A stretch of DNA of 9,693 bases, taken from NCBI GenBank assembly GCA_047605445.1, contig JASGFP010000127.1, positions 1 through 9,693 on the forward strand. Direction: 5' to 3'. The translations under genes and the position numbers were made by a program. A model generated the notes under the pieces. It saw only the letters and a list, made by a program, of their open reading frames with translations, did not search any database and was not told the DNA's origin. Every line of letters begins with the position of its first letter. The first letter of the stretch is position 1. Positions 1 to 6,439 of this stretch are shown in pieces. Origin of the DNA: JAJXWB01 sp047605445. Lineage in GTDB: Bacteria; Pseudomonadota; Alphaproteobacteria; Rhizobiales; Beijerinckiaceae.

Positions 1-417
1 GACGAGCGCTATCTTGTGCCCTGCTTCCTTGTGTAATTTGGCCAGACGCGCGCGAAGAGTCTCGCGCGTGCCGTAGAAGCCGTTGGTGTTGCGGCCAAGC
101 TCCCAGCCGAGCGCGTTATAGCCCTGCATCCGCAGATAGGCGCGCAGCAGGCGCGTGGAGGCGTCGCTGGCCATGAAGCCCGGCAGCACAAGCGCCGTGT
201 GCCCATCGCCGCGCGGCGCCGCCATCAGCAGCGGTGCGAAAGCCAAGGAGGCGCCGAATTCCTGCCAGGCGCGAAATTCCGTGAGCGCCAGAAACAATGA
301 CGGCGGGCGCAGACGCGCCTCGTCGCGCCGGTCGCCGGCCTCTACCTGATCCATGCAGGCCTGCCCATGTAGCGTCTCCCCGTCATAGGCGCCGGCTTCT
401 GTGGCCGCTTGCGTCAT
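1..417 (-). CDS. alpha/beta hydrolase, N-terminal part, cut by window edge
   Basis: Reading leftwards from an ATG at 417-415, an open frame runs 139 codons to the window edge without a stop, so the C-terminus is missing. The visible protein carries an APRGDGH segment followed by LVLPGFMASD, typical of the first core strand and oxyanion-loop region of alpha/beta hydrolases. It then reads GYNALGWELGRNTNG, much like the complete hydrolase at 8009-8791 (APRGDGH, LVLPGLLASD, GYQVHGWKQGNN), so the two are paralogues. The nucleophile elbow would lie just beyond the edge and cannot be checked. The start is uncertain: the ATG at 417 has no clear Shine-Dalgarno sequence. An ATG at 354 (residue 22), preceded by GGGCAGG, gives a length nearer to the paralogue. 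Substrate is unknown; the hydrolase fold is well supported by the paralogy. Confidence 0.8.
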   Translation of the reverse strand, partial: MTQAATEAGAYDGETLHGQACMDQVEAGDRRDEARLRPPSLFLALTEFRAWQEFGASLAFAPLLMAAPRGDGHTALVLPGFMASDASTRLLRAYLRMQGYNALGWELGRNTNGFYGTRETLRARLAKLHKEAGHKIALV

Positions 418-487
418 CGACCGGCAGAGACTAGCGAGGCGCAAAAACTGTGGCAACATGCCGCAAACAGGCTCGAGGGAGAAATGC
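418..487. promoter_or_regulatory. divergent intergenic region
   Basis: These 70 bases separate the minus-strand hydrolase start from the plus-strand enoyl-reductase-like start and must hold at least the plus-strand promoter. A good ribosome binding site, GAGGGAGA, lies at 475-482, five bases before the plus-strand ATG at 488. I could not pick out convincing -35/-10 boxes on either strand. Confidence 0.4.
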
Positions 488-1660
488 ATGAAACAGGCGC
501 GCGAATTCGACATCGTCGTCTACGGGGCCAGCGGCTTCACCGGTCGCCTGGTGGCCGAATATCTCGCGGGACGCAAGGGCGAGGCGACGCGCTGGGCGAT
601 GGCGGGCCGCGACCTCGCCAAGCTCGCCGCCGTGCGCGACGAGATCGGCGCGCCGAAAGACATTCCCCTGATCGCCGCCGACGCGTCCAATCCGCAATCC
701 CTGCACGACATGGCCAAGCGCACGCGCGTCGTTCTCACCACCGTCGGCCCCTATCAGCTCTACGGCGCCGAGCTCGTCGCTGCCTGCGTCGCGGAAGGGA
801 CCGATTACGCGGACCTGTGCGGCGAACCCGCCTGGATGCGGCAGATGATCGACGCGCACGATGCGCAGGCGAGGACGACCGGCGCGCGCATCGTCTTCTC
901 TTGCGGTTTCGATTCCATCCCCTTCGATCTCGGTGTGCTCTTCCTGCAGACGGAAGCGAAGAAGCGCTTCGGCGCAGCCTTCGCGCGCGTGAAGGGCCGC
1001 GTGCGAAAAATGCGCGGCACGTTTTCCGGCGGCACGGCGGCGAGCCTGAAAGCGACGATGGCCGCGGCGGCGAAGGACCCCAACATCGTCGCGCTGCTGA
1101 AAGACCCGTTCTCGCTGACGCCCGGCTTTCAGGGTCCGAAGCAGCCGAGCGGCATGAAGCCGGAGTTCGATGAGGATTTCGGCAGCTGGATGGCGCCTTT
1201 CGTCATGGCGGCGATCAACACGCGCAACGTCCACCGCACCAATGCGCTGACCGGTTTCTCCTTCGGCAAGGATTTTATCTACGACGAGATGGTGATGACC
1301 GGGCCCGGCGACAAAGGCGAAGCTGTAGCCAGGGGCATGGCCGCGGCGGGCTCGGGCATGGACGGCGACAAGGGCCCCAAGCCCGGCGAAGGACCGAGCA
1401 AGGAAGAGCGCGAGAACGGCTTCTACGATCTTCTCTTTCTCGGCGTCGGGCCGGATGGCCGCAAGCTCGCAGCCAGTGTGAAGGGCGACAAGGATCCGGG
1501 CTACGGCTCAACCTCGAAAATGATCGCCGAGACCGCGCTGGCGCTCGCCGCTGACGAAACGATTGCGGGCGGCGTATGGACGCCCGGCGCAGCGCTCGGC
1601 CTGCCGCTGGCCGAACGTTTGCACAAAAACGCAGGGATCGTCTTCGCCATCGAAGGGTAG
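488..1660 (+). CDS. saccharopine dehydrogenase-like / trans-acting enoyl reductase family protein
   Basis: A 390-residue protein starting at the ATG at 488, which has GAGGGAGA just upstream; the frame is open further upstream, but only this start has a ribosome binding site. Residues about 8-22 form an N-terminal dinucleotide-binding Rossmann motif (IVVYGASGFTGR), with AGRD at the end of the second strand, which suggests NADP(H) use. The motifs VVLTTVGPYQLYG, DYADLCGE and FSCGFDSIPFDLG match the saccharopine-dehydrogenase-like family that includes mycobacterial trans-acting enoyl reductases (Rv2449c/Rv2953 type). Members reduce double bonds in lipid intermediates or are uncharacterised; true lysine-pathway saccharopine dehydrogenase is unlikely. 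The length is normal for the family. The P450 gene follows 100 bases downstream on the same strand, so they may be co-transcribed. No signal peptide is seen, so it is probably cytosolic. The family is well supported; substrate and reaction are not known from sequence. Confidence 0.85.
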   Translation: MKQAREFDIVVYGASGFTGRLVAEYLAGRKGEATRWAMAGRDLAKLAAVRDEIGAPKDIPLIAADASNPQSLHDMAKRTRVVLTTVGPYQLYGAELVAACVAEGTDYADLCGEPAWMRQMIDAHDAQARTTGARIVFSCGFDSIPFDLGVLFLQTEAKKRFGAAFARVKGRVRKMRGTFSGGTAASLKATMAAAAKDPNIVALLKDPFSLTPGFQGPKQPSGMKPEFDEDFGSWMAPFVMAAINTRNVHRTNALTGFSFGKDFIYDEMVMTGPGDKGEAVARGMAAAGSGMDGDKGPKPGEGPSKEERENGFYDLLFLGVGPDGRKLAASVKGDKDPGYGSTSKMIAETALALAADETIAGGVWTPGAALGLPLAERLHKNAGIVFAIEG

Positions 1661-1745
1661 AGACTTTTGCGTCGCGGTGGCCTTTTCCGGCCGCGATGCT
1701 AGTCTCCGCATCAAACCAAGGGCCCGCCAAGCGGCCCGGTTCTTC

Positions 1746-1753
1746 GAGAGGAA
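1746..1753 (+). promoter_or_regulatory. ribosome binding site deciding the P450 start
   Basis: GAGAGGAA lies seven bases before the ATG at 1761. The reading frame is open back to 1563, inside the preceding gene. This site, together with the start of recognisable P450 homology (EALNRIPQPPTKPIVGHALS), fixes translation at 1761. Confidence 0.7.
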
Positions 1754-1760
1754 ATTGAGA

Positions 1761-4700
1761 ATGGCGCCCACCGAGGCACTGAACCGCATCCCGCAGCCGC
1801 CGACGAAGCCGATCGTCGGCCATGCGCTATCGCTCAACCCGGAAGCGCCGATCGAAAGCCTTCTGAAATTCGCGAAAGAGCTCGGCCCGATCTTCGAACT
1901 CAACATCATGGGTTCGCCGCTGATCTTCGTATCGGGCGCAAATTTCGTGAAGGAACTGTGCGACGAAAAGCGCTTCGACAAAGCCGTGCGCGGCCCGCTG
2001 GCGCGTGTGCGGGCCATCGGCGGCGACGGGCTGTTCACCGCCAAGACGACCGAACCCAACTGGACCAAGGCGCACAACATATTGCTCGCGCCATTCGGCG
2101 GGCGGGCGATGCAATCCTATCACCCGGCCATGGTCGACATAGCCGAGCAGCTCTGCCTGAAATGGGCGCGCCTCAACGCCGACGAGGACGTCGACGTCGT
2201 GCACGACATGACGGCGCTGACGCTCGACACGATCGGCCTGTGCGGCTTCGACTACCGCTTCAATTCCTTCTACCGGCGCGACTACAATCCGTTCGTCGAG
2301 GCGCTGGTGCGCTCGCTCGAAACCATCATGATGCAGCGCGGACTGCCGCTCGAGGGCGTGATGATGCGCAAGCGCATCGCGACGCTGAACGACGACGTCA
2401 ATTTCATGAACGCCATGGTCGACGATCTCGTGCGCGCGCGCCGCGAGCAGATGGGGGACATGGACGCCAAGAAGGATCTGCTCAACGCCATGCTGACCGG
2501 CGTCGACCGCGCCACCGGCGAGCAGCTCGACGACGTCAACATCCGCTACCAGATCAACACGTTTCTCATCGCCGGCCATGAGACGACGAGCGGCTTGCTC
2601 TCTTACACGATCTACGCGCTGCTCAAGAATCCCGACATTCTGAAGAAGGCCTACGACGAGGTCGACCGAGTCTTTGGCCCCGACCCGTCCGTGCGCCCCA
2701 CCTATCAGCAGGTGACGCAGCTTCACTACATCAACCAGGTGCTGAAGGAGAGCCTGCGCCTGTGGCCGCCGGCGCCGGCCTTCTCCGTCTATCCCTACAA
2801 GGACGAGGTCGTCTGCGGCTACAAGCTGCGCAAGGGCATCACCATCAACATTCTCGTCGGCGCCTTGCATCGCGATCCGGAAGTCTGGGGCCCGCGCGCC
2901 GATATTTTCGATCCGGAGAATTTCAGCCCCGCCGCCGAGCAGGCGCGGCCCGCCTGGGCGTGGAAGCCCTTCGGCAACGGCCAGCGCGCCTGTATCGGCC
3001 GCGGCTTCGCCATGCACGAGGCCGCGCTCGCGCTCGGCATGGTGCTGCAGCGCTTCAAGCTGATCGACCACGAGCGCTATCAGCTTCAGCTCAAGGAAAC
3101 GCTGACGATCAAGCCCGACGGCTTCAAGATCAAGGTCAAGCCGCGCGAGGCGCGCGACCGCGCCGATGCGCCGGCCGCAGCAACGAACGCCGCCGCGGCG
3201 CCTGCAGCGCCTGTCGCTGCGCCGGTCAAGCGGCCGACGCACAACACGCCGCTCTCGGTGCTCTACGGCTCCAATCTCGGCACGGCGGAGGAGTTTGCGC
3301 ATCGCCTCGCCGAGACCGCGGAGATCAACGGCTTCGCCACACATCTGGCCGCGCTCGACGAGAGCGTCGGCGCGCCCGCCAGGGATACCGCCCTGGTCAT
3401 CTTCTGCTCGTCCTACAACGGCGCGCCGCCGGACAATGCGGCGAAATTCGTGAACTGGCTGCAGAACGAGGCCGCGCCCGACGCCTTCGCAGGCGTGCGC
3501 TACACAGTGTTCGGCTGCGGCAACAGGGAATGGAACGCCACCTACCAGAGCGTGCCGCGCCTGATCGACGAACGCATCGCCGCGCTCGGCGGCGTCCGCA
3601 TCGCGCCACGCGGCGAGGGCGACGCGCGCGACGACCTCGACGGACAATACGAGAGCTGGTTCGCATCGCTGCGGCCGAAGGCGGCCGAAGCCTTCGGCCT
3701 GCAGGCGCCGCTCGATCGCGAGACACGCTCGCAGCCGCTCTATTCTGTCGAACCAGCTTCCAAGCAGGGCGCAAATCCGGCGGTGCAATCGGCTGGCGCG
3801 AGGACCGCGCGCGTGATCGAGAACCGCGAGCTCCTGACCGCGCCCGACCGTTCGACGCGCCACATAGAAGTCGTTCTGCCGGAGGGCGCGACCTATCGCG
3901 CGGGCGATCATCTCGCCGTCGTGCCGCGCAACGATTCCGCGCTGGTCGCCGCAGTCGCCAGACGCCTCGGCCATGCGCCCGACGACGTCATCCGCCTGCG
4001 CGGCGCCGAGGGACGGCGGGCGCAATTGCCGCTCGATGAGCCCGTGTCTGTCGGCAAGCTCCTGTCCGATTACGTCGAACTGCAGCAGGTCGCGACGCGC
4101 AAGCAGATCCAGACGATGGCGGAACACACGCGCTGCCCGATGACGCGGCCGAAGCTCGAGGCGCTGTCGGGCGAGACGGAGGAAAGCGCAGCCGCCTATC
4201 GCAGCGAGGTGCTCGCGAAACGCAAATCGGTCTACGATCTGCTCGAGGAACACCCGGCCTGCGAATTGCCGCTCGCTGCTTATCTTGAAATGACGCCGCT
4301 GCTGCAGCCGCGCTATTATTCGATCTCTTCATCGCCGAAGGTCGATCCGCAACGCTGCACGGTGACAGTCGGCGTGGTGGAAGGACCAGCGCGTTCGGGA
4401 CGCGGCGCCTATCGCGGCGTCTGCTCGAATTATCTGCGCGGACGCAATGCGGAGGAAACGGTCTTCGCCGCCGTGCGCGAGACCAAGGCCGGCTTCCGCC
4501 TGCCTGACGATCCCAAGGTTCCGTTGATCATGATAGGCCCCGGCACGGGACTCGCGCCCTTCCGCAGCTTCCTGCAGGAGCGCGCCGCGGTGAAGAAGGA
4601 TGGCGCCGCGCTCGGGCCCGCCATGCTGTTCTTCGGCTGCCGCCGTCCCGATCAGGATTTCCTCTACGCCGACGAATTGAAGGCTTTTGCAGCGGACGGA

Positions 4701-4982
4701 ATCGTCGACCTGCACACGGCCTTCTCGCGCATGGACGGCCAGCCGAAAACCTATGTGCAGGATCTCGTGCGTGCTGAGCAGGATCGCGTCTGGGCGCTGA
4801 TCGAGGCCGGCGCGATCGTCTACATCTGCGGCGACGGCGGCAGGATGGAGCCCGACGTCAAGCGCGCGCTGGTGGACATATATTGCGCGAAGACCGGCGC
4901 GGCGCCGGAACAGGGCGAAACGTGGATCAACGAGATGGGCGCGAACAATCGCTACGTGCTGGACGTTTGGGCGGGGGGCTGA
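1761..4982 (+). CDS. self-sufficient cytochrome P450/NADPH-P450 reductase fusion, CYP102 (P450 BM3) type
   Basis: A 1073-residue single-chain monooxygenase, slightly longer than P450 BM3, expected to hydroxylate fatty acids or related substrates with NADPH and O2 in the cytosol. P450 domain (about 1-465): I-helix AGHETTS at 271-277, ExxR at 330-333 (KESLRLWP), and heme loop FGNGQRACIG at 404-413 with Cys411 as iron ligand. An Ala/Pro-rich linker spans about 466-492. FMN flavodoxin domain (about 497-650): LYGSNLGTAEE, SSYNGAPPDNA, FGCGNREW. FAD/NADPH domain (about 685-1073): RYYSISSSP (851-859), IGPGTGLAPFR (925-935), FFGCRRPDQD, TAFSR, YICGD, ending in the conserved aromatic of DVWAGG (Trp1070). 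All cofactor motifs are intact. By hand alignment to BM3, Phe87 is kept as Phe92, but the carboxylate-anchoring Arg47 and Tyr51 correspond to Ser52 and Phe56, so substrate preference may differ. The enoyl-reductase-like gene lies 100 bases upstream. Confidence 0.97.
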   Translation: MAPTEALNRIPQPPTKPIVGHALSLNPEAPIESLLKFAKELGPIFELNIMGSPLIFVSGANFVKELCDEKRFDKAVRGPLARVRAIGGDGLFTAKTTEPNWTKAHNILLAPFGGRAMQSYHPAMVDIAEQLCLKWARLNADEDVDVVHDMTALTLDTIGLCGFDYRFNSFYRRDYNPFVEALVRSLETIMMQRGLPLEGVMMRKRIATLNDDVNFMNAMVDDLVRARREQMGDMDAKKDLLNAMLTGVDRATGEQLDDVNIRYQINTFLIAGHETTSGLLSYTIYALLKNPDILKKAYDEVDRVFGPDPSVRPTYQQVTQLHYINQVLKESLRLWPPAPAFSVYPYKDEVVCGYKLRKGITINILVGALHRDPEVWGPRADIFDPENFSPAAEQARPAWAWKPFGNGQRACIGRGFAMHEAALALGMVLQRFKLIDHERYQLQLKETLTIKPDGFKIKVKPREARDRADAPAAATNAAAAPAAPVAAPVKRPTHNTPLSVLYGSNLGTAEEFAHRLAETAEINGFATHLAALDESVGAPARDTALVIFCSSYNGAPPDNAAKFVNWLQNEAAPDAFAGVRYTVFGCGNREWNATYQSVPRLIDERIAALGGVRIAPRGEGDARDDLDGQYESWFASLRPKAAEAFGLQAPLDRETRSQPLYSVEPASKQGANPAVQSAGARTARVIENRELLTAPDRSTRHIEVVLPEGATYRAGDHLAVVPRNDSALVAAVARRLGHAPDDVIRLRGAEGRRAQLPLDEPVSVGKLLSDYVELQQVATRKQIQTMAEHTRCPMTRPKLEALSGETEESAAAYRSEVLAKRKSVYDLLEEHPACELPLAAYLEMTPLLQPRYYSISSSPKVDPQRCTVTVGVVEGPARSGRGAYRGVCSNYLRGRNAEETVFAAVRETKAGFRLPDDPKVPLIMIGPGTGLAPFRSFLQERAAVKKDGAALGPAMLFFGCRRPDQDFLYADELKAFAADGIVDLHTAFSRMDGQPKTYVQDLVRAEQDRVWALIEAGAIVYICGDGGRMEPDVKRALVDIYCAKTGAAPEQGETWINEMGANNRYVLDVWAGG

Positions 4983-5029
4983 CGATAGGACCGCGAGCCG
5001 TCAGGCGCGCATCGATCGGCACAGCAATA

Positions 5030-5047
5030 GCGAGCCCGAAGGCTCGC
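5030..5047. terminator. short hairpin with CGAA loop downstream of the P450 gene
   Basis: A perfect 7-bp stem, GCGAGCC / GGCTCGC, closes a CGAA tetraloop 47 bases past the P450 stop. It has no T-run on the plus strand, so it is at best part of a weak or Rho-assisted end for the P450 transcript. A second copy of the left arm at 4993-4999 could pair with the same right arm. Confidence 0.4.
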
Positions 5048-5061
5048 GATCCAGAAAGCAA

Positions 5062-5086
5062 AAGGCCCGCGGAAACCGCGGGCCTT
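5062..5086 (-). terminator. intrinsic terminator of the phasin gene
   Basis: A perfect 11-bp stem (AAGGCCCGCGG / CCGCGGGCCTT) with a 3-base loop lies 31 bases past the phasin stop codon. Read on the minus strand it is followed by TTTGCTTTCTGG, a T-rich tail, so it is a good Rho-independent terminator for the phasin. On the plus strand it lacks a T-tail but may still help stop P450 transcription from the convergent side. Confidence 0.8.
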
Positions 5087-5117
5087 CGCATACTCGGGAT
5101 ACGAGGGAATGCCGGGC

Positions 5118-5591
5118 TTACGCAGCCTTGCCGAACTTCGCGGCGAGGCTCGCGACATTGTCCTGCGCGCGCTTGACGCCGTCCTGCGCGGCCTGCGCGA
5201 CGAGGGCGCCGACCGTCTTGGCGCGCGACACGTTCACGTCGAACTGGGCGCGGTAGTAATCGGCCTGGACGCGGAAGGCGTCGCCGACGCTCTTGGCGGA
5301 AACGGTCTTCTCGAAGGCGGCGATGGCGGCCTTGGCGTCGTCGAACATGGCGTTCTGGATTTCGCGCGAAGCCTTGGCGAGGCTCTCGACGGAGTCGATG
5401 GCCGAGGATTCGATGGTCGCGGTCGCCTTCTCGGCGCCGGCGTGCAGCGAGGTCGCGCGCTCCAGCACGGCTTCAGCCGCGCGCTGCGCATATTCGCGAG
5501 CGGTTTCGATGGTCTTGTTCGCGGTCTCGGAGACAGCGGCCTCGGCTTCGACGGCCTTGGGCGTGCGAACGGTCTTCTTCGTGGCGGTCAT
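5118..5591 (-). CDS. phasin (Phasin_2-type PHA granule surface protein)
   Basis: A 157-residue protein beginning at the ATG at 5591 (MTATKKTVRTPKAVEAEAAV). GGAGAA at 5597-5602 sits five bases upstream; a longer frame from 5645 has no comparable site. The sequence is almost entirely amphipathic, Ala-rich helix with heptad-like spacing. Recognisable phasin segments are REYAQRAAEAVLERATSLHAG, a run reading ASREIQNAMFDDAKAAIAAFEK, and DAFRVQADYYRAQFDVNVSRAK, the last typical of alphaproteobacterial Phasin_2 proteins. There are no membrane segments or signal peptide. Phasins coat intracellular PHA granules and control their size and number. The gene is flanked by terminators on both sides, so it is probably monocistronic, and a TGC-rich palindromic element upstream suggests control by a PhaR-type repressor. 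It lies just downstream of the PHA synthase operon, which supports the role. Confidence 0.92.
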   Translation of the reverse strand: MTATKKTVRTPKAVEAEAAVSETANKTIETAREYAQRAAEAVLERATSLHAGAEKATATIESSAIDSVESLAKASREIQNAMFDDAKAAIAAFEKTVSAKSVGDAFRVQADYYRAQFDVNVSRAKTVGALVAQAAQDGVKRAQDNVASLAAKFGKAA

Positions 5592-5657
5592 GAACTTTCT
5601 CCATCCTCGATGAGCTATGGTTTGCGCCCCGCCCTTGAGAAGCACGGGGACGATAGT

Positions 5658-5686
5658 TCTCTACCGAACCATTGTGTGCAGTGCAA
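5658..5686 (-). promoter_or_regulatory. candidate phasin promoter with overlapping TGC-rich operator
   Basis: On the minus strand TTGCACTGCA (5677-5686) contains two TGCA blocks separated by one base, making a near-palindrome. TGC-rich palindromes of this kind are known targets of the PHA-responsive repressor PhaR in alphaproteobacteria. TTGCAC could also act as a weak -35 box, with TAGAGA (5658-5663) as a weak -10 after a 17-base spacer. The element lies about 90 bases upstream of the phasin ATG. The motif is visible; its function is inferred. Confidence 0.4.
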
Positions 5687-5696
5687 CATAAAATAT

Positions 5697-5730
5697 GCGC
5701 CGCCGATCACGTTTCCGTGATCGTCGGCGC
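5697..5730 (-). terminator. terminator of the hydrolase-phaE-like-phaC-GNAT operon
   Basis: A 15-bp stem with one mismatch (GCGCCGCCGATCACG against CGTGATCGTCGGCGC) encloses a 4-base loop, 25 bases past the GNAT stop codon. Read on the minus strand it is followed by ATATTTTATG, and an A-run precedes it, as in intrinsic terminators. It separates the operon from the downstream phasin promoter. Confidence 0.75.
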
Positions 5731-5755
5731 AAATGTCTGAAATTGAAGACTTTTT

Positions 5756-6439
5756 TCAGCCGGACGTCGCGTCGACCACGCCATAGGCTTCGAGCCGCGC
5801 CAGCACGTCGGCGACCTCGTGGCCGAGAATCACGATGTCATGCCGCTTGCCCGCGCGGTCCTTCACATGGCCGCGCAGCATGGCCTCGGCGCGGAAGCCG
5901 AGCCCCTCGAACACGGCGATGGCCGCCGTCTGGTCGACCGTCATCTGCGCCACGATGCGCTGCAGCCCTGCCTCGAGCGCGAGCGCGAACAGGCGCTGCG
6001 TCAGCTTGCGGCCGACGCCGGTCCCGCGCGCGGACGCGCCAATCAGCACGCGCAATTGCCCGACATGCGGCGACCAGGACAAGGGATCGCTGACGATAGC
6101 GCCGCAGCCGACGATAGCGCCGCCGGCGACCGCGACCAGGCTCAACATGCCGCCGCCTTCGCTCTCGCGAATCCACGCCTTCAGCACTTTCGGATTGCTG
6201 ATGTCGCGCGGCAGAAACAGAAGATCGTGCGCAGGCTGGCTGCCTGCGAAAGCGAGAAGCGCCTTCTCGTCGCCCGCCGCCAGCGGCCGTATCTCGACAT
6301 CGGCGGCGGCGCTTTTCGCCGGCGCGCTCTTGGCCGGCGCGCTCTTGGACGCGCTCTTGGACGCCACTTTCTTCGGCGCATTTTGCGCAGCGGCCTTGCC
6401 GGCGGGCGCCTTGGCCGCCGCGCTCTTCGGTTTCATCAT
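5756..6439 (-). CDS. GNAT-family N-acetyltransferase with Lys/Ala-rich N-terminal tail
   Basis: A 227-residue protein starting at the ATG at 6439, which overlaps the phaC stop (ATGA), with GGGAG at 6450-6454 ten bases upstream; an adjacent ATG at 6436 is nearly equivalent. Residues 1-47 form a low-complexity tail of K, A, S and P (ten lysines in the first 45 residues), resembling histone H1-like or PhaF-type basic tails. From about residue 48 (DVEIRPLAAGDEKALLAF) a GNAT domain follows. The acetyl-CoA pyrophosphate-binding motif is ARGTGVGRKL (137-146), and the later motif is AAIAVFEGLGFRAEAML (about 172-188). It should transfer an acetyl group from acetyl-CoA to an amine or protein lysine; the substrate is not predictable. 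Translational coupling to phaC suggests a role tied to PHA synthesis. The basic tail could bind nucleic acid or the granule surface. It is the last gene of the operon. Confidence 0.85.
   Translation of the reverse strand: MMKPKSAAAKAPAGKAAAQNAPKKVASKSASKSAPAKSAPAKSAAADVEIRPLAAGDEKALLAFAGSQPAHDLLFLPRDISNPKVLKAWIRESEGGGMLSLVAVAGGAIVGCGAIVSDPLSWSPHVGQLRVLIGASARGTGVGRKLTQRLFALALEAGLQRIVAQMTVDQTAAIAVFEGLGFRAEAMLRGHVKDRAGKRHDIVILGHEVADVLARLEAYGVVDATSG
6324..6363. repeat. short repeats encoding the GNAT basic tail
   Basis: The 10-base unit GCGCTCTTGG occurs at 6324-6333, 6339-6348 and 6351-6360, with spacings of 15 and 12 bases. It encodes SKSA/AKSAP repeats in the N-terminal tail of the acetyltransferase. 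All spacings are multiples of three, so copy changes would alter tail length without a frameshift. Confidence 0.7.

Noticed and set aside
1661..1760. Possible separate promoter or terminator between the enoyl-reductase-like gene and the P450
   Set aside because: Only a small imperfect GGCC-TTTTCC-GGCC hairpin and no well-spaced -35/-10 pair were found; not enough to call either.
1827..4253. An 808-codon open frame antisense to the P450 gene
   Set aside because: It is a by-product of high GC third positions in the P450 frame. It is Arg/Ala/Gly-rich with no recognisable domain, whereas the plus strand encodes an intact, well-known enzyme.
5109..5720. A 203-codon plus-strand open frame opposite the phasin
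   Set aside because: Its Gly/Leu/Asp-rich repeats mirror the Ala-rich helices of the phasin, and it runs through a terminator and promoter region.
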